Shown in pieces: positions 8,465 through 19,755 of a stretch of 64,000 bases of DNA (position 1 is the stretch's first letter; every line of letters begins with the position of its first letter). Made by a program: the position numbers and the translations under genes. The notes under the pieces were generated by a model. That model saw only the letters and a program-made list of their open reading frames with translations. It was not told where the DNA came from and made no database searches. Origin of the DNA: Luteimicrobium xylanilyticum (GTDB lineage: Bacteria > Actinomycetota > Actinomycetes > Actinomycetales > Cellulomonadaceae); contig NZ_CP045529.1 of NCBI RefSeq assembly GCF_009429125.1, forward strand, positions 1,922,001 to 1,986,000. Reading direction: 5' to 3'.

Positions 8465-10033
8465 GTGACCGTCCCACCCACCCCGTCGGGGCTGTTCGTC
8501 GGGCTGACGACGCTCGACGTCGTCCACCGCGTCAGCGCGCCACCGGACCCGAACACCAAGGTCACCGCAAGGCGGCAGGACGTCGCGGCCGGCGGTCCGG
8601 CCGCCAACGCCGCGGTCGTGTTCGCGGCGCTCGGCGGGAGCGCCACGCTCGTGACCGCGCTCGGCACGGGCGCCGCCGCGTCGGCGGCCAGGGACGACCT
8701 GGAGGCGCACGGGGTACGGGTGATCGACGTCGCGCCACGCGGGTTCGCGCTGGCGGTCTCCGCGGTCGCGGTGGACGAACGGACGGGGGAGCGGACCGTC
8801 GTCTCGCCCGACGGCGGCCGGGTCGAGGTCGCGGCGCCCGGCCACGTCCACGAGCTCGTCCGAGGACGGGACGTCGTGCTTCTCGACGGGCACCACCCCG
8901 CGCTCCAGGCCGTCGCGGCCCGGGCGGCGCGGTCCGCGGGCGTGCCGGTGGTTCTCGACGCGGGCCGGTGGAAGCCGCACCTCGCCGAGCTCGTCCCGTG
9001 CTGCGACGTCGTCGCGGCGTCGGGGGACTTCCGGCTGGGCGCGGACCCGGATGCGCGTCCCGAAGCGGTGGGACCGGGCCTGCGGGCCGTCGGCGTCCCG
9101 AGGGTCGCGGTCACGCACGGCGGCGGGCCCGTCGAGTGGTGGGAGGGCGCTCGCTCCGGAACGGTCCCGGTGCCGGCGGTCGACGCCGTCGACACGCTGG
9201 GCGCGGGAGACGCCTTCCACGGTGCGCTCGCCTGGGCGGTCGCGTCCGGCGTCGGGTTCGTGGGGGCGCTCGAGGGGGCCGCGCGGGTCGCGTCGCTCCG
9301 CGTGACGGTCGCCGGTCCGCGGGCATGGCTCGCGTCCCTCCCGACCGGCGACGCGGTGGCCGATCCCGGGCCGGTGCGCCCGGCCGTCGAGGTCACCGCC
9401 CGCGCCGACCTCGTCGCGCGAGCCCACGCGCTCGTCGAGCTGACCCGGACGGACGGCCGTCGCCGCGTGCTGGGGATCGCGGGGCCGCCCGGCGCCGGCA
9501 AGTCGACCCTCGCCGCGCAGGTGGCGGAGGCGCTCGGCGGGGACGCGGTCGTCGTCGGGCAGGACGGCTTCCACCTCGCCCAGCGGGAGCTCGAGCGGCT
9601 CGGCCGCGCGGACCGCAAGGGCGCGCCCGACACCTTCGACGGGGCGGGCTTCGTCGCGCTCCTGGAGCGGCTCGTGCGCCAGGAGCGCGGCGACGCAGCC
9701 GTCCTCGCCCCCGAGTTCCGGCGGGAGATCGAGGAGCCGGTCGCGGGCGCCGTCGCCGTCGACCCGACCGTTCCCCTCGTGATCACGGAGGGCAACTACC
9801 TCCTGCTCGACGACGGCCCGTGGGCGCGCGTGCGTGCGCTCCTCGACGAGGCGTGGTTCCTCGCGCCCGACGACGACGCCCGGGTCGAGGGGCTCGTCGC
9901 CCGGCACGTGCGGCACGGCCGGTCGCCCGAGGCGGCACGCGCCTGGGTCGAACGGTCGGACGAGGCGAACGCCGTCGTCGTGCGGCCGGGTGCCGAGCGC
10001 GCCGACGTCGTGGTGCGGCTCGCCGACTGGTAG
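8465..10033 (+). CDS. Fusion protein: PfkB-type sugar kinase plus P-loop nucleoside/sugar kinase
   Basis: One 522-residue chain holds two complete kinase domains. Residues 1 to about 300 are a PfkB/ribokinase fold, with the AAGGPAANAAV signature near 42 and the C-terminal DTLGAGDAFHGAL signature near 245 that includes the catalytic Asp. Residues about 315-522 are a P-loop kinase of the uridine kinase/pantothenate kinase/FrcK type: GIAGPPGAGKST (about 336-347), VGQDGFHLAQRE (about 365) and ITEGNYLLLDD (about 440). Both active sites look intact. The GTG start is supported by the -10 box 6 bases upstream. Two phosphorylations of one metabolite in series is an attractive inference, but substrates cannot be read from sequence. 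Confidence 0.88.
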   Translation: MTVPPTPSGLFVGLTTLDVVHRVSAPPDPNTKVTARRQDVAAGGPAANAAVVFAALGGSATLVTALGTGAAASAARDDLEAHGVRVIDVAPRGFALAVSAVAVDERTGERTVVSPDGGRVEVAAPGHVHELVRGRDVVLLDGHHPALQAVAARAARSAGVPVVLDAGRWKPHLAELVPCCDVVAASGDFRLGADPDARPEAVGPGLRAVGVPRVAVTHGGGPVEWWEGARSGTVPVPAVDAVDTLGAGDAFHGALAWAVASGVGFVGALEGAARVASLRVTVAGPRAWLASLPTGDAVADPGPVRPAVEVTARADLVARAHALVELTRTDGRRRVLGIAGPPGAGKSTLAAQVAEALGGDAVVVGQDGFHLAQRELERLGRADRKGAPDTFDGAGFVALLERLVRQERGDAAVLAPEFRREIEEPVAGAVAVDPTVPLVITEGNYLLLDDGPWARVRALLDEAWFLAPDDDARVEGLVARHVRHGRSPEAARAWVERSDEANAVVVRPGAERADVVVRLADW

Positions 10034-10034
10034 C

Positions 10035-10100
10035 GTCGTCCCGTCAGAAGGGGAGTACTCCTCACGCGGCGACCTCGTCATCACGAACGTCCTGACCCGG
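10035..10100 (+). ncRNA. yybP-ykoY (manganese) riboswitch aptamer
   Basis: The segment directly upstream of the TerC-type gene carries the two conserved internal-loop signatures of the yybP-ykoY family: AGGGGAGTA at about 10050-10057 and CGTCATCACG at about 10076-10085. A closing helix GTCAG (10043-10047) pairs with CTGAC (10092-10096). This RNA class binds Mn2+ and is well known upstream of TerC/Alx and MntP genes. The motif match and the downstream gene family support each other. Exact boundaries are estimated by eye. Confidence 0.85.
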
Positions 10101-10150
10101 TGCTCGGGTCGGCGACGCTCCGGGGCGCCGGCCCGGTCCTCGGGTGGAAG

Positions 10151-10184
10151 AGACCTTCGGTACCCGTCGTCGTACCGGAGGTCT
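10151..10184 (+). promoter_or_regulatory. Hairpin sequestering the terC ribosome-binding site (riboswitch expression platform)
   Basis: A 13-base arm at 10151-10163 pairs with 10172-10184 (one G-U pair, loop of 8). The 3' arm contains the GGAGG at 10177-10181, 7 bases before the ATG. In the closed state the ribosome-binding site is buried, so the Mn2+ aptamer probably controls translation initiation. No T run follows, so transcription termination is less likely. Confidence 0.7.
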
Positions 10185-10188
10185 TCGC

Positions 10189-11190
10189 ATGGATGTTCCC
10201 GTCTGGGTCTGGCTCGTCACCGTCGCGGTGATCCTCGCCATGCTGGCGGTCGACTTCGTCGGCCATGCCCGCGTCCCCCACGCACCGTCGATGCGCGAGT
10301 CGGCCTGGTGGTCCGCGGGCTACGTGGCGGTCGCCCTCGTGTTAGGGCTCGTCGTCTGGGCCGGGTGGGGCGGGGGCTTCGCGGGTGAGTACTACGCCGG
10401 GTACATCACCGAGAAGAGCCTGTCGGTCGACAACCTCTTCGTGTTCGTGCTGATCATGGCGACGTTCCGGGTGCCGCGGCTGCTGCAGCAGAAGGTCCTG
10501 CTGCTCGGCATCACCGTGGCGCTCGTCCTGCGGACGATCTTCATCCTGCTCGGCGCAGCGCTCGTCGAGAACTTCTCCTGGATCTTCTACCTGTTCGGCG
10601 CGTTCCTGCTGTGGACGGCGTGGTCGCAGCTCCGGCACGCCCGCGGCGGGGACGACGAGGAGTACCACGAGAACGGCTTCCTCAGGCTCGTGCGGCGCAC
10701 GCTCCCCGTGACCGAGGACTACGTCGAGGGCCGGATGCTCGTGCGCCGGTCGGGGCGCTGGCTCGTCACCCCGCTGCTCGTCGTGATGCTGGCGATCGGG
10801 AGCGCGGACCTCCTGTTCGCGGTCGACTCGATCCCCGCGATCTTCGGGCTCACCCAGCAGACGTATCTCGTGTTCGCCGCGAACGCGTTCTCGCTGCTCG
10901 GCCTGCGTCAGCTCTACTTCCTCATCGACGGGCTGCTCGACCGGCTCGTGTACCTCGCGTACGGGCTCGCCGCGATCCTCGCGTTCATCGGCGTCAAGCT
11001 CGTGCTGCACGCCCTGCACACCAACGAGCTGCCGTTCGTGAACGGGGGCGAGCACGTCCACGTCCCGGAGGTCTCGACGGCGGTCTCGCTCGGCTACATC
11101 GTCGTCGTGCTCGCGATCACGACCCTCCTGAGCCTGTGGGCGGACCGTCGCCGCCGCGAGCTGGCGACGTCGACCCGTAAGGACCACTGA
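10189..11190 (+). CDS. TerC family integral membrane protein (Alx-like, probable Mn2+ exporter), copy 1
   Basis: A 333-residue protein with about nine hydrophobic helices and the family's acidic membrane motifs EKSLSVDNLFVF (about 82) and DLLFAVDSIPAIFGL (about 204). TerC/Alx proteins belong to the LysE-type superfamily and are linked to manganese efflux; the tellurite name is historical. The ATG at 10189 has GGAGG 7 bases upstream, inside the riboswitch hairpin, so synthesis should rise with Mn2+. A second TerC gene follows after 3 bases, and the two are clearly co-transcribed. Confidence 0.9.
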   Translation: MDVPVWVWLVTVAVILAMLAVDFVGHARVPHAPSMRESAWWSAGYVAVALVLGLVVWAGWGGGFAGEYYAGYITEKSLSVDNLFVFVLIMATFRVPRLLQQKVLLLGITVALVLRTIFILLGAALVENFSWIFYLFGAFLLWTAWSQLRHARGGDDEEYHENGFLRLVRRTLPVTEDYVEGRMLVRRSGRWLVTPLLVVMLAIGSADLLFAVDSIPAIFGLTQQTYLVFAANAFSLLGLRQLYFLIDGLLDRLVYLAYGLAAILAFIGVKLVLHALHTNELPFVNGGEHVHVPEVSTAVSLGYIVVVLAITTLLSLWADRRRRELATSTRKDH

Positions 11191-11193
11191 CCC

Positions 11194-12195
11194 GTGCACG
11201 ACATCCCCACCTGGTTCCGCGCGGTCAGCCTGGCCGTCCTGGCGGTCCTGCTCCTCGGCGACCTCTACCTCGTGCGGCGGCGCCCGCACGTGCCCACCGT
11301 CAAGGAGTGCCTCGCCTGGATCGGGTTCTACGTAGGCCTGGCGCTCGTGTTCGGCGGGCTCCTGTACCTCGTCGGCGGCGGGGCGCCCGCGACCGAGTTC
11401 TACGCCGGGTGGCTCACCGAGTACAGCCTGTCGGTCGACAACCTCTTCGTGTTCGTGCTGATCATGGCGTCGTTCGCGGTGCCGAAGGAGCAGCAGCAGC
11501 GGGTCCTCATGGCGGGGATCGTGATCGCGCTCGTGCTCCGCGGGATCTTCATCGCGGCCGGCGCCGCCCTGATCGAGCACTTCACGTGGATCTTCTACTT
11601 CTTCGGCGCGTTCCTCGTGTACACGGCGGTCACGCTCGTCCGCGGCCGCGGGGAGGACGAGGAGTACCACGAGAACCGGCTCGTCGGGCTCGTGCGCCGG
11701 GTCCTGCCCGTCACCGAGCACTACGACGGCGGTCGCCTCACCACGCGCGTAGACGGTCGGCGCCTCCTCACCCCGCTGCTGATCGTGTTCGTCGCCATCG
11801 GGACGACCGACCTGCTCTTCGCGTTCGACTCGATCCCCGCGATCTTCGGGCTCACGCAGGACCCGTTCATCGTGTTCACCGCGAACGTGTTCGCCCTCAT
11901 GGGGCTGCGCCAGCTGTACTTCCTGCTCGGCGGCTTGCTCGACCGGCTCGTCTACCTGCCGATCGGGCTCGCCGTCGTGCTCGCGTTCATCGGCGTCAAG
12001 CTCGTCCTCGAGGCGCTGCACGAGAACACCCTGCCGTTCGTCAACGGCGGCGACCCCGTGCCGGTGCCCGAGGTGCCGACGTGGCTCTCGCTCGTCGTGA
12101 TCGTCGTCGTGCTCGCGGCCGCGACCCTCGCCAGCCTGTGGCGCTCGCGGCGCGACGACGGCGACATCAGGCCGACGGCGCCCACGGGCCCATGA
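11194..12195 (+). CDS. TerC family integral membrane protein, copy 2
   Basis: A 333-residue paralogue of the preceding protein, with the same motifs (EYSLSVDNLFVF at about 76 and DLLFAFDSIPAIFGL at about 207) and the same helix layout. It starts at GTG 11194, 3 bases after the upstream stop, and so shares the riboswitch-controlled mRNA. Two equal-length TerC genes in tandem suggest duplication, with the products possibly forming a heteromer. Its 3' end overlaps the convergent YciI-type gene by 29 bases. Confidence 0.88.
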   Translation: MHDIPTWFRAVSLAVLAVLLLGDLYLVRRRPHVPTVKECLAWIGFYVGLALVFGGLLYLVGGGAPATEFYAGWLTEYSLSVDNLFVFVLIMASFAVPKEQQQRVLMAGIVIALVLRGIFIAAGAALIEHFTWIFYFFGAFLVYTAVTLVRGRGEDEEYHENRLVGLVRRVLPVTEHYDGGRLTTRVDGRRLLTPLLIVFVAIGTTDLLFAFDSIPAIFGLTQDPFIVFTANVFALMGLRQLYFLLGGLLDRLVYLPIGLAVVLAFIGVKLVLEALHENTLPFVNGGDPVPVPEVPTWLSLVVIVVVLAAATLASLWRSRRDDGDIRPTAPTGP

Positions 12196-12490
12196 CCTGG
12201 ACCCACTCGCGGATCTCGCGCCCCGCGACCACGCCGACCTGACGGAACGGGTCCTCGTCCAGGAGCGCCGCCGCCGTGTCGATGTCGTCTGCGGTCACCA
12301 CGAGCAGCGCGCCGTCGTCCTTGCCCTCCGCGCCCGCCCACGGGCCCGACGCCAGCAGGAGCCCACGCTCGAGCAGCTCCGCGAGGTACGCACGGTGCCG
12401 GAGGCGGACCTCGTCACGGGTCGTGACGTCGTCCGAGTAGGTGTACAGGACGGCGAAGACGGGCCGGCCGGGGGCTGCGGGGGAGGTCAT
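12167..12490 (-). CDS. YciI family protein
   Basis: A 107-residue ferredoxin-like alpha/beta protein of the YciI/YCII type: FAVLYTYSDD, the HRAYLAELLERG helix, GPWAGAEG, and ADDIDTAAALLDEDPFRQVGV with the conserved DPF followed by the closing strand. YciI relatives are small dimeric proteins, some with dehydrochlorinase or hydrolase activity; no function can be assigned here. TTCAAT ends 6 bases before the ATG, a weak leaderless-type promoter. The last 29 bases overlap the end of the convergent TerC gene. Confidence 0.85.
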   Translation of the reverse strand: MTSPAAPGRPVFAVLYTYSDDVTTRDEVRLRHRAYLAELLERGLLLASGPWAGAEGKDDGALLVVTADDIDTAAALLDEDPFRQVGVVAGREIREWVQVMGPWAPSA

Positions 12491-12507
12491 GCGGCCATTG
12501 AAGCGCA

Positions 12508-13188
12508 CTACCAGCCGCGCTCGCGCCATTCCTCGAGATGAGGGCGCTCGGCACCGAGCGTCGTGGGACGGCCGTGCCCGGGCAGCACGACCGTGTCGTC
12601 GCGGTAGACGTCGAACACCCGTGCGACGACGTCGCCGTAGAGCTGGGCGAACCGTTCCGGGTCGCGCTGTGTGTTCCCGACGCCGCCGGGGAAGAGCGAG
12701 TCCCCCGTGAACAGGTGCGCGCGGCCCGGGACCGCGCTCGGCGCGAGGGCCGTCGCCGGCTCGGTGTACGCGAGCGCGACCGACCCGGGCGTGTGCCCGC
12801 GCAGCCCGACGACGGCCAGCTCGACCTCCCCGACGCGGACCGTGTCGCCGTGGCGGAGGAAGCGCCCGACCTCGACCCCCGTCGCGGCCGTGACCGCTGC
12901 GGCGTCGTCCGCCCCGGCCGCCGCGAGCGCGCCCGTCTCCCGGACCACCTCCGCGAGCGCCCCGAGGTGGTCGTGGTGCGCGTGCGTCGTCACGACGACG
13001 TCGAGGCGGCCGTCCGGGGACCCGTCGCGCACGAGCGCGAGGAGCCGGTCGGCCTCCGCGGCCGCGTCGACGAGGAGCTGGGCACCGGTCGCGCGGCACG
13101 TCAGCAGGTAGGCGTCGTTGTCCATCGGCCCGACGGCGAGCTGCCGCAGCACGAGGCGGTCGAGGGTGAGCACGCCTTCATCGTCCAC
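12508..13188 (-). CDS. MBL-fold metallo-hydrolase (glyoxalase II-like)
   Basis: A 226-residue metallo-beta-lactamase-fold enzyme. The metal motif THAHHDH (about 67-73), the glyoxalase II-type GHTPGSVAL (about 130), [14 protein letters not shown] with its bridging Asp (about 160) and PGHGRPTT (about 203) give a full binuclear site. Such proteins hydrolyse thioesters, lactones or related compounds; the substrate is unknown. The start is a GTG at 13188 and is the least certain point. The gene diverges from uvrA across 71 bases that hold the LexA-like box. Confidence 0.85.
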   Translation of the reverse strand: MDDEGVLTLDRLVLRQLAVGPMDNDAYLLTCRATGAQLLVDAAAEADRLLALVRDGSPDGRLDVVVTTHAHHDHLGALAEVVRETGALAAAGADDAAAVTAATGVEVGRFLRHGDTVRVGEVELAVVGLRGHTPGSVALAYTEPATALAPSAVPGRAHLFTGDSLFPGGVGNTQRDPERFAQLYGDVVARVFDVYRDDTVVLPGHGRPTTLGAERPHLEEWRERGW

Positions 13189-13214
13189 CCGTCGACGCCC
13201 GCAGCGAACATCGG

Positions 13215-13230
13215 TCGAACACGTGTGCGA
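13215..13230. promoter_or_regulatory. LexA (SOS) box upstream of uvrA
   Basis: TCGAAC-ACGT-GTGCGA differs by one base from the actinobacterial/Gram-positive SOS consensus TCGAAC-N4-GTTCGA. It lies 18 bases upstream of the uvrA -10 box, where LexA would block transcription. uvrA is a classic SOS gene. Confidence 0.65.
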
Positions 13231-13247
13231 CTGTCAGTGGGTCGACC

Positions 13248-13253
13248 TACCAT
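13248..13253 (+). promoter_or_regulatory. -10 box of a leaderless uvrA transcript
   Basis: TACCAT ends 6 bases before GTG 13260. Confidence 0.55.
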
Positions 13254-13259
13254 GGTGCG

Positions 13260-16130
<2,871 letters not shown>

Positions 16131-16145
16131 GCCCGGGACGCCGCC

Positions 16146-16631
16146 TCAGGCCTGCGGCTGCGCGGCCCGCGCCGGCACGGGCTCGACCACGACGGGGAAG
16201 TTCACGGACCGCGCGAGGAAGCAGTGCTCGTGGGCGAGCTCGTGCACCCGGGCGAGGGCCTCGTCGTCGGGCCCGGGGTCCACGGTCACGCGCGGGTGCA
16301 GGGTCACGTCCACGAACTGCCCGGCGCCGCTCGACTCGACACGCATGCGGCCGGTCGCCTCGTCCGTGTACTCGCGCACGACGACCCCGTGGCTCGAGGC
16401 GAGGTGGAGGAACCACAGCATGTGGCAGTCGCTGAGCGACGCCACGAAGAGCTGCTCGGGGGAGTACCGGGCGGGGTCGCCCCGGAACGCCGGGTCCGCG
16501 GACGCGGGGAGCGCCGGGAGCCCCGGGAAAGCGACCGTGTGGTCGCGCGAGTAGGACGTGTACGAGGACGTGCCGGCGTCGCCGGCCCCGGTCCACGTGA
16601 TGGTGGCGCGGTAGTCGTGGAAGGCTCCCAT
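16146..16631 (-). CDS. OsmC family peroxiredoxin-like protein
   Basis: A 161-residue OsmC/Ohr-fold protein. SPEQLFVASLSDCHMLWFL (about 75-93) contains the first conserved Cys and HEHCFLARSVNFPV the second (about 138), the pair that reduces organic hydroperoxides. The Asp-Cys-His context and the YSPEQLF motif fit the general OsmC branch rather than a confident Ohr. The start at 16631 is supported by TAAGGT 6 bases upstream. It faces uvrC divergently across 100 bases and converges on uvrA with 15 bases between. Confidence 0.9.
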   Translation of the reverse strand: MGAFHDYRATITWTGAGDAGTSSYTSYSRDHTVAFPGLPALPASADPAFRGDPARYSPEQLFVASLSDCHMLWFLHLASSHGVVVREYTDEATGRMRVESSGAGQFVDVTLHPRVTVDPGPDDEALARVHELAHEHCFLARSVNFPVVVEPVPARAAQPQA

Positions 16632-16637
16632 GGCGAC

Positions 16638-16643
16638 ACCTTA
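16638..16643 (-). promoter_or_regulatory. -10 box of the leaderless osmC-like transcript
   Basis: On the minus strand TAAGGT ends 6 bases before ATG 16631. Confidence 0.55.
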
Positions 16644-16718
16644 GTGGCGTGCGTCACACGGCGCCCCACGCGCGCGGGGGACCGCAGGGGGGGCGGCCGG
16701 AGCGTCGGTGGGCCCGAC

Positions 16719-16724
16719 TAGGCT
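16719..16724 (+). promoter_or_regulatory. -10 box of a leaderless uvrC transcript
   Basis: TAGGCT ends 7 bases before ATG 16732; no ribosome-binding site lies between. Confidence 0.5.
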
Positions 16725-16731
16725 CGGTGGC

Positions 16732-18819
16732 ATGGCCGATCCCGCGACGTACCGCCCTGCCCCGGGAGAGGTGCCGACGGACCCGGGGGTGTACCGGTTC
16801 CGCGACCCGCACGGGCGCGTCATCTACGTCGGCAAGGCGAAGAACCTGCGCGCGCGCCTGTCGAACTACTTCCAGGACGTCGCGAACCTCCACCCCCGCA
16901 CCCAGACCATGGTGACGACGGCCGCCTCGGTCGAGTGGACCGTCGTCGGGACGGAGGTCGAGGCGCTCGCGCTCGAGTACTCGTGGATCCAGGAGTTCGA
17001 CCCGCGGTTCAACGTGAAGTACCGCGACGACAAGTCCTACCCGTACCTCGCGGTCACCATGGGCGAGGAATTCCCGCGCGCCCAGGTGATGCGCGGCGCG
17101 AAGCGCCCGGGGACCCGCTACTTCGGCCCGTACGGTCACGCCTGGGCGATCCGCGAGACCCTCGACCTCCTCCTGCGGGTGTTCCCGGTCCGGACGTGCT
17201 CGTCGGGAGTGTTCCGCCGCGCCCACCAGACGGGCCGGCCGTGCCTGCTCGGGTACATCGACAAGTGCTCCGCACCGTGCGTCGAGCGCATCAGCCCCGA
17301 GGACCACCGCGCGCTCGCGGAGGACTTCTGCGACTTCATGGCGGGCGACACGGCGCGCTTCGTCAAGCGGCTCACGGTCCGGATGCAGGAGGCCGCGGCC
17401 TCGATGGAGTACGAGCAAGCCGCCCGTCTGCGCGACGACATCCAGGCGCTCGAGCGCGCGACCGAGAAGAACGCCGTCGTGCTCGGCGACGGCACCGACG
17501 CCGACGTGTTCGCGCTCGTCGGGGACGACCTCGAGGCCGCCGTCCAGGTCTTCCACGTGCGCGGCGGGCGTATCCGTGGGCAGCGCGGGTGGGTCGTGGA
17601 GAAGGTCGAGGACGTCACCGACGCGGAGCTCGTCGAGCACCTGCTCCAGCAGGTGTACGGCGCCGACGACGACCGCGCCGCCGAGCCCACGGACCGGTCG
17701 GCGGTCCGCCGGAGCGGGCGGACGGCTGAGCGGGCCGGCGAGGCGAGGCGTCACCGGACCAACGACGCGGTGCCCCGCGAGGTGCTCGTCCCGGTGCTGC
17801 CCTCGAACCTCGAGGAGGTCACGGCGTGGCTGACGGGGCTGCGCGGCTCCCGGGTCGACGTGCGGGTGCCGCAGCGCGGCGACAAGGCCGAGCTGGCCCG
17901 GACCGTCCGGACCAACGCCGAGCACGCGCTCGCGCTGCACCGCACCCGGCGCGCGGGCGACCTGACCACCCGCTCGCAGGCGCTGCGCGAGATCCAGGAG
18001 GCGCTCGGGCTGGACACCGCGCCGCTCCGGATCGAGTGCTACGACATCTCGCACAACCAGGGCACCTACCAGTCGGCCTCGATGGTCGTGTTCGAGGACG
18101 GGCTGCCCCGCAAGAGCGAGTACCGGCGGTTCGCGGTGCGCGGGCCCGAGGGCGACGGCGCGCGGGACGACACCGCGGCGATGCACGAGGTCCTGACGCG
18201 GCGCTTCCGCCGCTACCTCGAGGCGCGCGACGGCGTCTCCGACGTCGAGCTCGACTCGGTCGAGGAGGACGCGCCCGGGGCCCGCGCGAGCGACGTCACG
18301 GGGTCCTCCGGCCCGGTCTCGGGGCCGGCTCCCCTGGACGAGGAGGGCCGGCCGCGCCGGTTCGCCTACCCGCCGAACCTCGTCGTCGTGGACGGCGGCC
18401 CGCCCCAGGTGGCGGCCGCTGCGCGCGCGCTCGAGGAGCTCGGCGTGACCGACGTCGCGCTCTGCGGGCTCGCGAAGCGCCTCGAGGAGGTCTGGCTGCC
18501 CGGCGAGGAGTACCCGGTGATCCTCGAGCGGTCGTCCGAGGGGCTCTACCTGCTCCAGCGCGTCCGCGACGAGGCCCACCGGTTCGCCATCACCTACCAC
18601 CGCAGCCGGCGCAGCAAGGGCATGACGGTCTCCGCGCTCGACGACGTCCCGGGCCTCGGCCCCGCACGCAGGAAGGCCCTGCTCGCGACGTTCGGCTCGG
18701 TGAAGAAGCTGCGGGCCGCGACCGCGGAGGAGATCGCGACGGTGCCGGGCATCGGGGACGCGACCGCGCGGGCCGTCGTCGCGGCGCTCGCGCCGTCCGC
18801 TGGCATGCTGGACCGATGA
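16732..18819 (+). CDS. uvrC: Excinuclease ABC subunit C
   Basis: UvrC makes both incisions around a DNA lesion. The 695-residue chain has the GIY-YIG nuclease ([20 protein letters not shown], about 16-35), a Cys-rich segment, a UVR helix (about 215) that contacts UvrB, the RNase H-like 3' nuclease with CYDISHNQG (about 437) and VVDGGPPQV (about 550), and tandem helix-hairpin-helix motifs at the C-terminus. Arg-rich linkers (about 325-345 and 510-540) are longer than in E. coli, as often seen in actinobacteria. The stop overlaps the rapZ start by 4 bases. Confidence 0.97.
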   Translation: MADPATYRPAPGEVPTDPGVYRFRDPHGRVIYVGKAKNLRARLSNYFQDVANLHPRTQTMVTTAASVEWTVVGTEVEALALEYSWIQEFDPRFNVKYRDDKSYPYLAVTMGEEFPRAQVMRGAKRPGTRYFGPYGHAWAIRETLDLLLRVFPVRTCSSGVFRRAHQTGRPCLLGYIDKCSAPCVERISPEDHRALAEDFCDFMAGDTARFVKRLTVRMQEAAASMEYEQAARLRDDIQALERATEKNAVVLGDGTDADVFALVGDDLEAAVQVFHVRGGRIRGQRGWVVEKVEDVTDAELVEHLLQQVYGADDDRAAEPTDRSAVRRSGRTAERAGEARRHRTNDAVPREVLVPVLPSNLEEVTAWLTGLRGSRVDVRVPQRGDKAELARTVRTNAEHALALHRTRRAGDLTTRSQALREIQEALGLDTAPLRIECYDISHNQGTYQSASMVVFEDGLPRKSEYRRFAVRGPEGDGARDDTAAMHEVLTRRFRRYLEARDGVSDVELDSVEEDAPGARASDVTGSSGPVSGPAPLDEEGRPRRFAYPPNLVVVDGGPPQVAAAARALEELGVTDVALCGLAKRLEEVWLPGEEYPVILERSSEGLYLLQRVRDEAHRFAITYHRSRRSKGMTVSALDDVPGLGPARRKALLATFGSVKKLRAATAEEIATVPGIGDATARAVVAALAPSAGMLDR
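18804..18809 (+). promoter_or_regulatory. -10-like box of rapZ inside the end of uvrC
   Basis: CATGCT ends 6 bases before ATG 18816, matching the leaderless spacing, although rapZ also overlaps uvrC and can be co-transcribed with it. Confidence 0.3.
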
Positions 18820-19754
18820 GCCACGAGCCCGATCCCTCGACCGTCCCCGTCGGCATCCCCGCGGTCGAGGCCGCGACGCCGGCGCCCGAGGCCGACGAGC
18901 GCGAGGTCGTCATCGTCACCGGCATGTCCGGGGCCGGCCGCACCCGCGCCGCGGCCGCGCTCGAGGACCTCGGCTGGTACGTCGTCGACAACCTGCCGCC
19001 CCGCATGATCGTCCCGCTCGTCGACCTCATGACCCGGTCGGCGTCGTCGGTGGACCGGATCGCCGCCGTCGTCGACGCGCGCGGACGCGAGTTCTTCTCG
19101 GACCTGGAGGAGGTGCTGGGCCACCTGCGTCAGGCCGGGGTGTTCTACCGGATCCTGTACCTCGACGCGTCGGACGAGGTGCTGGTGCGGCGCTACGAGC
19201 AGGTGCGACGCCCGCACCCCCTGCAGGGGGAAGGCCGCGTGCTCGACGGGCTGGCCGCCGAGCGGCGCCTGCTCGCGCGCGTGCAGGAGCGCGCCGACGT
19301 CGCGATCGACACCTCCGAGCTCACGGTCCACGACCTCGCGCGCGAGGTGCGGGCCGCCGTCGCCGACGGCGCCCCCGACACGCTTCGCATCAACCTGGTC
19401 GCGTTCGGCTTCAAGTACGGGCTCCCGCTCGACGCGGACCACGTCGTCGACGTGCGGTTCCTCGCGAACCCGTACTGGATCACGGAGCTGCGCCACCTGA
19501 CGGGGCGCGACGCACCGGTCCGCGACTACGTGCTGGCACGCCCGGGCGCGATGGAGTTCGTCGACCGGTACGTGTGGGCGCTCGCCCCCGTGCTCGAGGG
19601 CTACCTGCACGAGGAGAAGCGGTACGTGACGATCGCCGTCGGCTGCACGGGCGGCAAGCACCGGTCGGTGGCGATCGCGGAGGAGCTCGCCGTGCGGCTG
19701 CGGCGACGAGGGGAGCGCGTGCTCGTGACCGCACGCGACCTCGGGAAGGAGTGA
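18816..19754 (+). CDS. rapZ: RapZ family RNase adapter / nucleotide-binding protein
   Basis: A 312-residue RapZ (YvcJ) homologue. After a variable N-terminus the Walker A-like loop is GMSGAGRT (about 40), with Arg in place of the usual Lys, followed by [11 protein letters not shown], a region rich in family-specific motifs. The C-terminal domain contains [18 protein letters not shown] and [10 protein letters not shown], which binds amino-sugar metabolites in E. coli RapZ. In Gram-positives the protein is a GTP/ATP-binding partner in the conserved rapZ-yvcK-whiA cluster, linked to cell-wall precursor control; the RNA-adapter role is not established here. Confidence 0.94.
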   Translation: MSHEPDPSTVPVGIPAVEAATPAPEADEREVVIVTGMSGAGRTRAAAALEDLGWYVVDNLPPRMIVPLVDLMTRSASSVDRIAAVVDARGREFFSDLEEVLGHLRQAGVFYRILYLDASDEVLVRRYEQVRRPHPLQGEGRVLDGLAAERRLLARVQERADVAIDTSELTVHDLAREVRAAVADGAPDTLRINLVAFGFKYGLPLDADHVVDVRFLANPYWITELRHLTGRDAPVRDYVLARPGAMEFVDRYVWALAPVLEGYLHEEKRYVTIAVGCTGGKHRSVAIAEELAVRLRRRGERVLVTARDLGKE

Positions 19755-19755
19755 G

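Noticed and set aside
10189-12195. TerC pair considered as tellurite resistance genes
   Set aside because: No other ter genes are present and the manganese riboswitch points to metal homeostasis instead.
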